Assembly (NCBI RefSeq): GCF_016756395.1
Contig: NZ_AP018365.1
Coordinates: forward strand, 7,072,001 to 7,136,000
From: Streptomyces sp. SN-593
GTDB taxonomy: Bacteria > Actinomycetota > Actinomycetes > Streptomycetales > Streptomycetaceae
Length of the DNA stretch: 64,000 nt
Direction: 5' to 3'
Shown: positions 8,793 through 17,329 of the stretch, piece after piece
How positions within the stretch are numbered: the stretch's first letter is position 1
Layout of the letters: every line of letters starts with the position of its first letter
Notes under the pieces: model-generated
The model's database searches: none
The model's input: the letters and a program-made list of their open reading frames with translations, nothing else
What the model was told of the DNA's origin: nothing
Made by a program: the position numbers and the translations under genes

Positions 8793-9680
8793 GTGGCCGT
8801 GTTCCTGCTGGGCGTGGGTGCCGCCTGCTGCCTGGGTCTGGGATTCGTGTTGCAGCAGCGCGCGGCCGCCCGTGCCCCGCGGACGGACATCCTCTCCTTC
8901 CGGCTGCTGCTCGACCTGATCCGGATGCCCGACTGGCTGCTGGGCGTCGCCTTCATGGTCGCCGGGCAGGTGCTCAGCGCGATCGCGCTCACCCGTGGCG
9001 AGATCTCGCTGGTCGAACCGCTCACCGCCACCAACCTGCTGTTCGCGATGGCGCTGTCCCGCTGGCTCACCCGGCAGCCGCTCGGCTGGAGCGGGTGGGG
9101 CGGGGTGGTGCTGCTCGCGCTCGGCGTGACCTCGTTCATCGTCGCCGGGCAGCCGCACGGCGGCGGAAACGTCGCCAGCGCGCTGCGGCACTGGCTGGTG
9201 TTCGGCATCGTGGCCGGCCTGGCGCTGCTGGTCACCCTCTACGCGAAGGGACTACAGCCGTCCCTGGAGGCCACCTACCTCGCGCTGGCCGCCGGGCTGA
9301 TCTACGGGCTCCAGGACGCCCTGACCCGCATCTGCGGGTCGATCGCGGACGACGACGGGGTCGCCCGTCTCGTGGTCAGCTGGCAGCCGTACGCGGTGCT
9401 CGCCATCGGCATCACCGGGATACTGCTGGTCCAGTCCGCCTTCGAGGCGGCGCCGCTGCGGATGTCCCTGCCCGCGCTCACCGCGGCGCAGCCACTGGCG
9501 GGCATCGCGTGCGGCATCGGGTTCCTCGGCGACCAGATCCGGGTCACCCCGCTCGCGCTCGCCTTCCAGGCGGCCGGGCTCGCCGCCGTGGTCGCCGGGG
9601 TGCTCCTGCTCGGCCGGCACCCCGCGATGCCGCAGGGCCCGGCCAAACGCGAGAAGCCGGGCGCGACCCGCGTGGCGTAG
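8793..9680 (+). CDS. DMT-superfamily integral membrane protein
   Basis: A 295-residue membrane protein with about nine to ten hydrophobic segments and two EamA-like halves, the drug/metabolite transporter architecture. The first helix MAVFLLGVGAACCLGLGFVLQ is followed by the conserved SLVEPLTATNLLFAMALS segment, typical of actinobacterial DMT proteins of the magnesium/NIPA-like or multidrug kind. The GTG start has GGGAGG upstream. The tail is short and basic (KREKPG). It stands alone, 70 bases after the TrmB-type regulator, and could be cotranscribed with it. The substrate is not inferable. Confidence 0.82.
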   Translation: MAVFLLGVGAACCLGLGFVLQQRAAARAPRTDILSFRLLLDLIRMPDWLLGVAFMVAGQVLSAIALTRGEISLVEPLTATNLLFAMALSRWLTRQPLGWSGWGGVVLLALGVTSFIVAGQPHGGGNVASALRHWLVFGIVAGLALLVTLYAKGLQPSLEATYLALAAGLIYGLQDALTRICGSIADDDGVARLVVSWQPYAVLAIGITGILLVQSAFEAAPLRMSLPALTAAQPLAGIACGIGFLGDQIRVTPLALAFQAAGLAAVVAGVLLLGRHPAMPQGPAKREKPGATRVA

Positions 9681-9826
9681 GTCCGCGGAGCCGGACCGCG
9701 GGGACCCGCGCGGGCCCGTCCAGGGGGCCTGGCGCGGCCGCACGGGCCCTGTCCAAGGAGCTGCCTCGCGGTGGCCCGAGGGGCCCGCATCACCGGTGGA
9801 CTCCGCGGTGCCGCCCGCTCCAGGCC

Positions 9827-10627
9827 CTAAGGGGCCGGGTGGGCCGCCGGCGCGCCCGCCGCGGGGGTCCAGGTGAAGGAGGGCGCGCGGCCGGCGAGGA
9901 AGGCGGCCGCGCCCTCGTCCGTGTCGGTGCTCTCGGCCGCCTGCCGGGCCCAGTGGGCGGCGCGCTCGGCGGAGGGCGGACCGGCGGCGAACTCCTTGGC
10001 GGCGGTCTGGGTGAGCCGCGAGCGGGTGCCGAGGATCTCGGCGAACCGGCGCACCCGCGCGTCCAACTGGTCGCCGTCGGGCAGCACCTCGTCGACGAGG
10101 CCGGTGCGCAGCGCCCGCTCCTCGTCGATCAGCTCGGCGGAGAACAGCAGGTACTTCGCGGTGGAGGGGCCGGCGACGGCCACCAGGCGGCGGGTGGAGG
10201 CGGCGGCGTAGACGATGCCGAGCCGGGCCGGAGTCACCCCGAACCGGGCGCCCCGCGCGGCGAACCGCAGGTCGCAGGCGACCGCGAGCTGGCAGCCGCC
10301 GCCGACGCAGTAGCCGCGCACAGCGGCCACCGTGGGCTTGGGGAACGCGGCGAGCGCCTCCTCGGCGGCGAGCGCGGCCTCCTGCACCTCGCGCCGCCCC
10401 TCGGCGTCGGCCAGCTCGCTGATGTCGGCGCCGGCGCTGAACGCCTCGCCCTCCCCGGTGAGCACCAGCAGCCGCACCCCGGGTTCGGCGGCCAGCCCGG
10501 CCAGCACGCCGGGCAGCGCCCGCCACATGCCGAGCGTCATCGCGTTGCGCCGGGCCGAGTTGCTGATGGTGACCGTCGCGACACCATCCCGCGCGCTCAC
10601 CAGCAGACCGGGGCCGAACCGGGACAT
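9827..10627 (-). CDS. Crotonase-fold (enoyl-CoA hydratase/isomerase) family protein
   Basis: A 266-residue crotonase-superfamily protein. The CoA-binding and oxyanion regions are clear: AFSAGADISEL (about 65-75) and GYCVGGGCQLAVACDLRFA (about 105-123). The two glutamates that hydrate enoyl-CoA in rat crotonase fall at GGGCQL, where the residue is Gln, and in the FGVTPARLGI stretch, where no Glu is present. It is therefore unlikely to be a standard hydratase; an isomerase, hydrolase or decarboxylase role is more likely. The ATG has AGGAGCG upstream. It converges on the DMT gene and is divergent from an ATP-binding protein. Confidence 0.85.
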   Translation of the reverse strand: MSRFGPGLLVSARDGVATVTISNSARRNAMTLGMWRALPGVLAGLAAEPGVRLLVLTGEGEAFSAGADISELADAEGRREVQEAALAAEEALAAFPKPTVAAVRGYCVGGGCQLAVACDLRFAARGARFGVTPARLGIVYAAASTRRLVAVAGPSTAKYLLFSAELIDEERALRTGLVDEVLPDGDQLDARVRRFAEILGTRSRLTQTAAKEFAAGPPSAERAAHWARQAAESTDTDEGAAAFLAGRAPSFTWTPAAGAPAAHPAP

Positions 10628-10942
10628 CGGGCGCTCCTTCGATCGGTGCACGTGCACCGACCAGGTGCAGCCGGACGATCCTAACCACGCGTGTCGCCCC
10701 GGCCTCGACCGCCCCAACCACACACCCGGCGATCGGGACCGGACGTCTCGTCGATCAGTATCGGTCCGATGCGGTCGCGGGACGCGCAAAGCCGTGGAAT
10801 TCCGGTCTCCCGCACGTGCGGCGCGCACCTGCGCGGAGACTCGACGGGTGAGGCTGGTCCGCCGGTTCCCCGCTCCACCGGGACGGACGCCTCGGCAGGC
10901 CCTGTCGGACGATGTCACGCGAAAGCGATGGTGGGTGCGGTC
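10628..10942. promoter_or_regulatory. Divergent spacer, crotonase gene / ATP-binding protein gene
   Basis: About 315 bases. No gene is supported on either strand; the longer in-frame extension of the rightward gene here is arginine/proline-rich and lacks homology-like features. Presumably it holds divergent promoters, but I recognise no clear -35/-10 pair or operator. Confidence 0.4.
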
Positions 10943-11425
10943 ATGGAGGTCCGCGGGAGTGTCCCGCTCGGTCAGGCTCCTCTCCCGGCTCCGGTTCCCC
11001 GACCGTACGAAGGGGTCTGGCGCTTCACCGCCCCCACGGTCGACGGTTCGGTGCCGCAGGTGCGGCACGGCGTGCGGGCGCTCGTCCGAGAGCAGGGCGT
11101 CCCCATCGACGACGACATGCTCTTCGGCCTGCTGCTGATCGTCTCCGAGCTGGTCACCAACGCGGTGAAGCACGCCGCGGTGCTCTCCCCCGAGGTGGCC
11201 GTCGAGCTCGCGGTCGGGCCGGAGTGGGTCAGGATCGCGGTGGAGGACAACCACCCCTACCGGCCGAAGGCGCTGGAGGCCGACCACGCGCGCACCGGCG
11301 GGCGCGGCCTGGTGCTGGTCAAGACGATCACGGACGAGGCGGGCGGCTCCTGCGACATCGCGCAGACCCCGGGCGGCGGGAAGGTGATCTGGGCGGCGCT
11401 CCCGCTGCGCGCGCCCCTGTACTGA
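10943..11425 (+). CDS. RsbW-like ATP-binding protein (HATPase_c_2)
   Basis: A 160-residue single-domain GHKL ATPase of the kind abundant in streptomycetes as anti-sigma-factor kinases or partner proteins. The N box is ELVTNAVKHA (about 72-81), the G1 region VEDNHPYRP, and the G2 box GGRGLVLVKTI (about 118-128). The conserved Asn and the Gly-rich lid are intact. I used the ATG at MEVRGS, with GGTGGG upstream; an ATG five codons earlier is possible. No anti-sigma antagonist or sigma factor lies next to it, so it is an orphan. Cytosolic. Confidence 0.8.
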   Translation: MEVRGSVPLGQAPLPAPVPRPYEGVWRFTAPTVDGSVPQVRHGVRALVREQGVPIDDDMLFGLLLIVSELVTNAVKHAAVLSPEVAVELAVGPEWVRIAVEDNHPYRPKALEADHARTGGRGLVLVKTITDEAGGSCDIAQTPGGGKVIWAALPLRAPLY

Positions 11426-11444
11426 CGGCGGGGCCGGGACGGCG

Positions 11445-11494
11445 ACCGGGCCGCCGGGCGGGGAGGACGACCGGGCCGCCGGGCGGGGAGGACG
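11445..11494 (+). repeat. Perfect tandem 25-bp duplication
   Basis: Two identical 25-base units (11445-11469 and 11470-11494) lie head to tail in the convergent spacer between the ATP-binding gene and idi. The composition is only G, C and scattered A, and no gene spans it. It is most simply a recent slippage duplication, and the GC-rich run could also weaken read-through between the two convergent genes. Confidence 0.75.
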
Positions 11495-11561
11495 GCCGGG
11501 CCGGCCGGGCCGGAGGCGCGAAGCGTGTCGCCGCGCCCCCGGCCCCACCGGCCCGCGCGGC

Positions 11562-12176
11562 TCACCAGCCCGCGGTGCCGGCCACCTCGCGCACGGCGGG
11601 CAGCGCCGCGTCCAGCACGGTCTGGAACCACGCCGAGAACGGACCGTCCTCACGCAGCTTCGCCAACTCCCCGGGCGTCACGAAGAGCGTCTCGCCGATC
11701 TCGTCCGGGTCCGGCAGCAGCGGGGCGCGAACCACCCCGACGTACAGGTGGTTGTACTCCTGCTCGACCAGGCCCGAGGCGGGGTCCGGGTGGTTGTAGC
11801 GGACCGTGCCGGCCTCGCGCATCAGCGCCGGCGCGACCCCCAGCTCCTCGGCGGTGCGCCGGGCGGCGGCCACGAACGGCTGCTCGCCGGGGTACGGGTG
11901 GCCGCAGCAGGTGTTGGACCACACGCCGGGGGAGTGGTACTTGCTCAGCGCCCTGCGCTGGAGCAGCAGCCGGCCCTCGTCGTCGAAGAGGAAGACCGAG
12001 AACGCGCGGTGCAGCCTGCCGGGCGCGAGGTGCGCCGACAGCTTCTCCGCCGTGCCGATGGTGACGCCGTTCTCGTCGACCAGTTCGAGCATGATCGGTT
12101 CTGCGACCCCGTCGGGGGACGGCACGGTGGAGGGGGAGCCGGGTCGGCCGGTGGCGGGACTGGTGGGCATTTCCAT
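11562..12176 (-). CDS. idi: Isopentenyl-diphosphate delta-isomerase, type 1
   Basis: A 204-residue Nudix-fold enzyme that interconverts isopentenyl and dimethylallyl diphosphate in the cytosol. The active-site cysteine motif SNTCCGHP (about 86-93) and the Nudix-like AAARRTAEELGV helix (about 103-114) are present, with the metal-binding His and Glu residues around them (HRAFSVFLF near residue 56, EQEYNHLYVG near residue 138). The N-terminal 30 residues are Pro/Ser/Thr-rich and probably disordered. The gene follows the CDF transporter in the same direction. It supplies prenyl precursors and sits within 10 kb of the hopanoid operon. Confidence 0.95.
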   Translation of the reverse strand: MEMPTSPATGRPGSPSTVPSPDGVAEPIMLELVDENGVTIGTAEKLSAHLAPGRLHRAFSVFLFDDEGRLLLQRRALSKYHSPGVWSNTCCGHPYPGEQPFVAAARRTAEELGVAPALMREAGTVRYNHPDPASGLVEQEYNHLYVGVVRAPLLPDPDEIGETLFVTPGELAKLREDGPFSAWFQTVLDAALPAVREVAGTAGW

Positions 12177-12299
12177 CCTTCGCGTTCGACGACGAGTTCT
12201 TAGTCTGCCTCACCGCCGCCGCCGTTCCGCGCGCGCACCGCCCCCGCCGCACCGGCGTGAAGAGGGCGCGAGGTGGTACCCGGGGGCGCCCCGCACCCG

Positions 12300-13262
12300 T
12301 CAGCGGCACATGCCCGGCTCGTGCGCCGCGTGGCCGGCCGGTTCGAGCTGGAAGGTGCAGTGCGCCACGTCGAAGTGCGTGCCGAGGCAGCCCTGGAGGT
12401 CGTGGAGCATCTTCTCGTACCCCACCGCGTCCAGCACGTCCTGGCTCACCACGACGTGCGCGGACAACACCGGCAGGCCCGAGGTGATGGTCCACGCGTG
12501 CAGGTCGTGCAGCCCCTCGACGCCCGCCAGCCCCTCGATGTGGCGGCGCACCTGCCGCATGTCCACCCCCCGGGGCGCCGCCTCCAGCAGCACGTCCAGC
12601 GCCTCGCGCATCAGCTGCCAGGTGCGCGGCACGATCAGTACGCCGATCAGCAGCGAGGCGACCGCGTCGGCCTGCCGCCAGCCCGTGAGCAGGTAGACCA
12701 CGGCCGCCGCCACCACCGCGAGCGAGCCGAACGCGTCGGCCATCACCTCCAGGAAGGCGGCCCGCACGTTCAGGCTCTCCTTCTGGCCGGCCATCAGCAC
12801 CGCCAGCGACACCGAGTTCGCCACCAGGCCGATGACGCCGAAGACGATCGTGGCGCCGCCGTCGATGCCGTGCGGGGTGATCAGGCGGCGGACGCCCTCG
12901 TAGAAGATGAAGACGCCGACGGCGAGCAGCAGCAGGGCGTTGAGCCCGGCGGCCAGGATCTCGGCGCGGGCGTAGCCGAAGGTGCGGCGCTCGCTCGGCG
13001 GCCGGGCCGCGACGTGGACGGCCAGCAGCGCCATCGCCAGGCCCGCCGCGTCGGTGGCCATGTGGCCCGCGTCGGCCAGCAGGGCGAGCGAGCCGGTGAC
13101 CAGGCTCCCGGCCACCTCGGTGGCCAGCACCAGCAGGGTGATCGTCAGGGCGATCCGCAGCCGGCCGCGGTGCGCGCCGCCGGCGGTGGTGGCCGTGCCG
13201 TGCTGGTGGCCATGGCTGTGGCCGTGTCCGTGTCCGTGGTGGTGACCGCTCCCTGCCCCCAT
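12300..13262 (-). CDS. Cation diffusion facilitator (CDF) family metal transporter
   Basis: About 320 residues. A His-rich N terminus (HHHGHGHGHSHGHQH, a metal-binding tail) precedes six membrane segments. The metal sites HxxxD and DxxxD of zinc-type CDF proteins are recognisable as ADAGHMATD (about 67-75) and EVMADAFGS (about 168-176). The C-terminal cytosolic ferredoxin-like domain (VRRHIEGLAGVEGLHDLHAW onward) is intact. It probably exports Zn2+ or a related divalent cation from the cell. The ATG at MGAGSG was chosen because AAGGGGG stands upstream; an in-frame ATG 25 codons earlier gives an unlikely Arg-rich extension. It is divergent from the CDP-alcohol phosphotransferase gene. Confidence 0.92.
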   Translation of the reverse strand: MGAGSGHHHGHGHGHSHGHQHGTATTAGGAHRGRLRIALTITLLVLATEVAGSLVTGSLALLADAGHMATDAAGLAMALLAVHVAARPPSERRTFGYARAEILAAGLNALLLLAVGVFIFYEGVRRLITPHGIDGGATIVFGVIGLVANSVSLAVLMAGQKESLNVRAAFLEVMADAFGSLAVVAAAVVYLLTGWRQADAVASLLIGVLIVPRTWQLMREALDVLLEAAPRGVDMRQVRRHIEGLAGVEGLHDLHAWTITSGLPVLSAHVVVSQDVLDAVGYEKMLHDLQGCLGTHFDVAHCTFQLEPAGHAAHEPGMCR

Positions 13263-13644
13263 CGACGGGGCCCCCTTCCGCATGCGCCTGGGTGTCCGCT
13301 GAACGCCTGCTCTCGTGGTCCGCGGGCCAGTCAACACCGGTTACCCACCGTGGGCAAGCCGATACTGGAGACCGTTGTCATGTGCGGTGACCTGGGGTGG
13401 TGAGGTGACCCTAATCCGTCGCCGAAGGGGGGGCGCGGAGGTGCCGGAGGGCCCGCTCGCCCCGATGTTGTGGCGGGCGACCGGAATCGAGGATGATGAT
13501 CACACTGGGCGGGCCACGTTCAGGCGAACACGCAGTGAACGACTGCCGACCCGCATCCGATAACCTCGCCGTCGTGTCCGGCCCGGAGCCGCCTGCCGCG
13601 GCCTCGCCGGTGCGCCTTCGTACGCATTCAGGGAGTGGGTTCCT
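13263..13644. promoter_or_regulatory. Divergent spacer, CDF transporter / envelope-polymer locus
   Basis: About 380 bases without a supported gene. A direct repeat GGTGACC (near 13387 and 13402) lies between the two starts. The region must hold the promoter of the rightward envelope locus, but I cannot assign its boxes with confidence. No metal-regulator palindrome is obvious. Confidence 0.4.
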
Positions 13645-15531
13645 CTGTCGACCGCAATTCTCACCGGCCCGCCCGACGCCGGGACGCCGTCGCCGCTCGC
13701 GGACGACCTGCGGGCTCTGGGATTCCAGGTCGTGGAGGCCGACGGGCCGCGCGCGGTGGCCGAGCGCGTCGCCGGCGCGCCGCCCGCCGAGCGCGTCGCG
13801 GTCGTCGACCGCCGCTTCCGCGGCCACCGCCACGCCCTGCGGCTGGCCCTGACCGACCCCCGCTTCGACGCCGGCGCCGTGCCCGGCGCGCTGGCCGTGC
13901 AGGCCGCCGCCCGGCCCGCGCTGTCCCGGGCGCTCCACGAGCTGGCCGGCGGCGCGGACGCCGCCGCCCCGGCCGCCGGCGGCCCGGCCGCGCCCCAGGG
14001 CGGCGCGCCCACCGCCACGGTCGCCGACGGCGACGTCCTCGCCGACGTGCTGGCCGGGGAACTGGGCCGGCAGGGCGCCGAGCCGTACCGGCCCGAACTG
14101 GGCGTCCTGGTGGCCCGGGTGGCCCGCGGGCCCCAGGAGGAGGCCGCCGCGGCCGAGGCGGTCGCCGGCGTGGACGAGGAGGCGGTGCGGCTGCGCAGCG
14201 CGGTGAAGTCCCGCGACGGGTTCTTCACCACGCACTGCATCAGCCCGTACTCCCGCTACATCGCGCGCTGGTGCGCCCGGCGCGGCCTGACCCCCAACCA
14301 GGTGACCACCGCCTCCCTGCTGGTCGCGCTGATCGCCGCCGGGTGCGCGGCGACCGGCACCCGCGGCGGGTACGTCGCCGCCGGCGTGCTGCTGCTCGCC
14401 TCGTTCGTCCTGGACTGCACCGACGGCCAGCTCGCCCGCTACTCCCTCCAGTACTCCACCCTCGGCGCCTGGCTCGACGCGACCTTCGACCGCGCCAAGG
14501 AGTACGCCTACTACGCCGGCCTGGCGCTGGGCGCCGCCCGCGGCGGCCACGACGACGTGTGGGCGCTGGCCCTGGGCGCGATGGTGCTCCAGACCTGCCG
14601 CCACGTCGTGGACTTCGCCTTCAACGAGGCCAACCACGACGCCGCCGCCAACACCAGCCCCACCGCCGCCCTGTCCGGGCGGCTGGACAGCGTCGGCTGG
14701 ACGGTGTGGGTGCGCCGGATGATCGTGCTGCCGATCGGCGAGCGCTGGTTCCTGATCGCGGTCCTCACCGCCGCCACCACCCCCCGCGTCACCTTCGTGG
14801 TGCTGCTCATCGGCTGCGCGCTGGCCGCCTGCTACACCACCGCCGGCCGCGTGCTGCGCTCCCTCACCCGCAAGGCCCGGCGGACGGACCGGGCCGCGCA
14901 GGCGCTCGCCGACCTCGCCGACAGCGGCCCGCTGGCCGAGGCCGTGGCGCGCGTCGCGGCGCCGCTCGCCCGGCGGCTGCCCGCCTTCGCCCCCCCGCTG
15001 CTCGCCGCGATCGGCGCCGGAGCGCTCACCGCGACCGCCGCGCTGGCCACCCGCGGCACCTGGTGGGTCGTGGCGGCCGCCGTGCTCTACGTCGTGACCA
15101 GCGCGATCGCCGTCGCCCGCCCGCTGAAGGGCGCACTGGACTGGCTGGTGCCGCCGTTCTTCCGGGCCGGCGAGTACGGCGCGGTGCTGGCACTGGCCGC
15201 CGTCTCCGAGGTGAACGGAGCGTTGCCCGCCGCCTTCGGGCTGGTGGCCGCGGTCGCCTACCATCACTACGACACGGTCTACCGCATCCGCGGCGGAACC
15301 GGAGCCCCGCCCCGCGCACTGGTGCGGGCGGCCGGCGGCCACGAGGGCCGGGCGCTGCTGGTGGCCGTGCTGTCGGCGGTCCTGGTCACCGGAAGCCGCC
15401 ACGACGGCTTCACCGCCGCACTGACGGTGCTCGCCGCCGTCCTCGCGCTGCTCGTCCTCACCGAGAGCATCCGCTTCTGGGTGTCCTCGGGGGCACCCGC
15501 CGTACACGACGAGTCAGGAGAACCCGCATGA
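13645..15531 (+). CDS. CDP-alcohol phosphotransferase with N-terminal DUF5941-like domain
   Basis: A 628-residue membrane protein that probably transfers a phospho-alcohol group from a CDP-linked donor. An N-terminal globular domain (about 1-170) resembles the DUF5941-type segment found in streptomycete homologues. It is followed by a complete CDP-alcohol phosphotransferase signature, DCTDGQLAR then G, D and D at the standard spacing (about 255-283), and roughly eight to ten further hydrophobic helices. The start is unusual. The coding pattern continues 29 codons upstream of the first GTG to a CTG preceded by AGGGAG nine bases away, with no ATG, GTG or TTG in that frame between them. The stop overlaps the next start as ATGA, so the locus is translationally coupled. 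Confidence 0.85.
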   Translation: MSTAILTGPPDAGTPSPLADDLRALGFQVVEADGPRAVAERVAGAPPAERVAVVDRRFRGHRHALRLALTDPRFDAGAVPGALAVQAAARPALSRALHELAGGADAAAPAAGGPAAPQGGAPTATVADGDVLADVLAGELGRQGAEPYRPELGVLVARVARGPQEEAAAAEAVAGVDEEAVRLRSAVKSRDGFFTTHCISPYSRYIARWCARRGLTPNQVTTASLLVALIAAGCAATGTRGGYVAAGVLLLASFVLDCTDGQLARYSLQYSTLGAWLDATFDRAKEYAYYAGLALGAARGGHDDVWALALGAMVLQTCRHVVDFAFNEANHDAAANTSPTAALSGRLDSVGWTVWVRRMIVLPIGERWFLIAVLTAATTPRVTFVVLLIGCALAACYTTAGRVLRSLTRKARRTDRAAQALADLADSGPLAEAVARVAAPLARRLPAFAPPLLAAIGAGALTATAALATRGTWWVVAAAVLYVVTSAIAVARPLKGALDWLVPPFFRAGEYGAVLALAAVSEVNGALPAAFGLVAAVAYHHYDTVYRIRGGTGAPPRALVRAAGGHEGRALLVAVLSAVLVTGSRHDGFTAALTVLAAVLALLVLTESIRFWVSSGAPAVHDESGEPA

Positions 15532-16280
15532 TCGGCCTGGTGCTGGCGGCAGGCGCAGGACGGCGCCTGCGGCCGTACACGGACACGCTGCCGAAGGCGC
15601 TGGTGCCGGTCGGGCCGGACGGCGCGGCGGACGGCCCGACGGTGCTCGACCTCACGCTCGGCAACTTCGCGGCGGTCGGCATCACCCGTGCCGCGGTCGT
15701 CGTCGGCTACCGCAAGGAGGCCGTCTACGCCCGCAAGGAGGCGCTGGAGGCCCGCTACGGCGTCGAGCTGACCCTCGTCGACAACGACAAGGCCGAGGAG
15801 TGGAACAACGCCTACTCCCTGTGGTGCGCGCGCGACGTGCTGCGGGAGGGAGTGATTCTGGCCAACGGCGACACCGTCCACCCGGTCTCCGTCGAGCGCA
15901 CGCTGCTGGCCGCCCGCGGTGACGGCCGCCGGATCATCCTCGCGCTGGACACGGCCAAGAAGCTCGCCGACGAGGAGATGAAGGTCGTCGCCGAGCCCGG
16001 CCGTGGGGTGCGCCGGATCACCAAGCTGATGGACCCGGCCGAGGCCACCGGGGAGTACATCGGCGTCACCCTGATCGAGGCGGACGCCGCGGCCGACCTC
16101 GCCGACGCGCTCAAGGCCACCTACGAGCGCGACCCCGACCTGTACTACGAGGACGGCTACCAGGAACTGGTCGACCGCGGCCACGTGCTGGACGTGGCAC
16201 CGGTCGGCGACATCCCCTGGGTCGAGATCGACAACCACGCCGACCTCGCCCGCGGACGGGAGATCGCGTGCCAGTACTGA
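15528..16280 (+). CDS. Sugar/polyol-phosphate nucleotidyltransferase (NTP_transferase family)
   Basis: A 250-residue cytosolic nucleotidyltransferase. The N-terminal signature LAAGAGRRLRPYTDTLPKAL (about 6-25) has the Gly-rich loop, Arg and Lys of sugar-1-phosphate nucleotidyltransferases, and the metal-binding Asp is in LANGDTVHP (about 115-123). The size and the EEWNNAYSLW motif match the phosphocholine/polyol cytidylyltransferase-like branch (LicC-type) rather than glucose-1-phosphate enzymes. Given the two CDP-alcohol phosphotransferases beside it, I infer that it makes the CDP-activated alcohol. It overlaps both neighbours by a few bases. Confidence 0.82.
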   Translation: MIGLVLAAGAGRRLRPYTDTLPKALVPVGPDGAADGPTVLDLTLGNFAAVGITRAAVVVGYRKEAVYARKEALEARYGVELTLVDNDKAEEWNNAYSLWCARDVLREGVILANGDTVHPVSVERTLLAARGDGRRIILALDTAKKLADEEMKVVAEPGRGVRRITKLMDPAEATGEYIGVTLIEADAAADLADALKATYERDPDLYYEDGYQELVDRGHVLDVAPVGDIPWVEIDNHADLARGREIACQY

Positions 16281-17329
16281 CCCGGCTGATCCCCTCGCCG
16301 GTCGTCGTCGACATCCGCGGGGGCGCGCTCGCCGACCTCTCCCGGCTGCTGGCCGACGAGCGGATCTCGACGTCCGGCAAGATCGCCGTGGCGGTCAGCG
16401 ACGGCTCCGGCGCCCGGCTGCGCGAGCGGCTGGCGCCCGAACTGCCGGGCGCCGACTGGTTCCCGGTCGCCGCCGGCACCATCGACGCCGCCGTGAAGCT
16501 CGCCGACGCCATGCGCGGCCAGCGCTACGACGCGGTGGTCGCGCTGGGCGGCGGGAAGATCATCGACGCCGCGAAGTACGCGGCCGCCCGGGTCGGGCTG
16601 CCGATGGTGGCGGTCGCCACCAACCTCTCGCACGACGGCATCTGCTCGCCGATCTCCACCCTCGACAACGACAACGGGCGCGGCTCGTACGGCGTGCCCG
16701 GCCCGATCGCGGTCGTGATCGACCTGGACGTCATCCGCGAGGCCCCGAGCCGCTACCTGCGGGCCGGCATCGGCGACGCGGTCTCCAACCTCTCCGCGCT
16801 CGCCGACTGGGAGCTGTCCCACCGCGAGACCGGCGAGCGGATCGACGGCCTGGCCGCGGCCATGGCGCGCGGCGCGGGCGAGGCGGTGCTGCGGCACCCG
16901 GGCACCGTCGCCGACGACGACTTCCTCGTCATCCTCGCCGAGGGCCTGGTGCTCACCGGCATCGCGATGTCGATCAGCGGGGACAGCCGCCCCTCCTCGG
17001 GCGCCTGCCACGAGATCAGCCACGCCTTCGACCTGCTCCACCCGCAACGGGCCGCCGCGCACGGCGAGCAGGTGGGCATCGGCGCGGCCTTCGCGATGCA
17101 CCTGCGCGGCGCCCGCGAGGAGTCCGCGCTCATCGCCGACACGCTGCGGCGGCACGGACTGCCGGTGCTGCCGGAGCAGATCGGCTTCTCCGCCCAGGAG
17201 TTCGTGGAGGCGGTGCGCTACGCGCCGCAGACCCGGCCCGGGCGCCACACGATTCTGGAACACCTCGACCTGTCCGCCACCGAGATCAGGGACGCGTACG
17301 CCGACTATGCCAAAACCATCAGTAGCTGA
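16268..17329 (+). CDS. Glycerol-1-phosphate dehydrogenase-like protein (iron-containing alcohol dehydrogenase superfamily)
   Basis: A 353-residue NAD(P)- and metal-dependent dehydrogenase of the sn-glycerol-1-phosphate dehydrogenase (AraM/EgsA) branch. The dinucleotide region VVALGGGKIIDAAKYAA (about 90-106) and the metal-binding region SRPSSGACHEISHAFD (about 240-255) plus HGEQVGIG (about 265) show the expected His and Asp ligands. It would interconvert dihydroxyacetone phosphate and glycerol-1-phosphate, or act on a related polyol phosphate. It starts at a GTG inside the nucleotidyltransferase and its end overlaps the next gene, so the four enzymes form one coupled unit. In bacteria this enzyme is uncommon and tied to unusual glycerol-phosphate products. 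Confidence 0.85.
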   Translation: MPVLTRLIPSPVVVDIRGGALADLSRLLADERISTSGKIAVAVSDGSGARLRERLAPELPGADWFPVAAGTIDAAVKLADAMRGQRYDAVVALGGGKIIDAAKYAAARVGLPMVAVATNLSHDGICSPISTLDNDNGRGSYGVPGPIAVVIDLDVIREAPSRYLRAGIGDAVSNLSALADWELSHRETGERIDGLAAAMARGAGEAVLRHPGTVADDDFLVILAEGLVLTGIAMSISGDSRPSSGACHEISHAFDLLHPQRAAAHGEQVGIGAAFAMHLRGAREESALIADTLRRHGLPVLPEQIGFSAQEFVEAVRYAPQTRPGRHTILEHLDLSATEIRDAYADYAKTISS

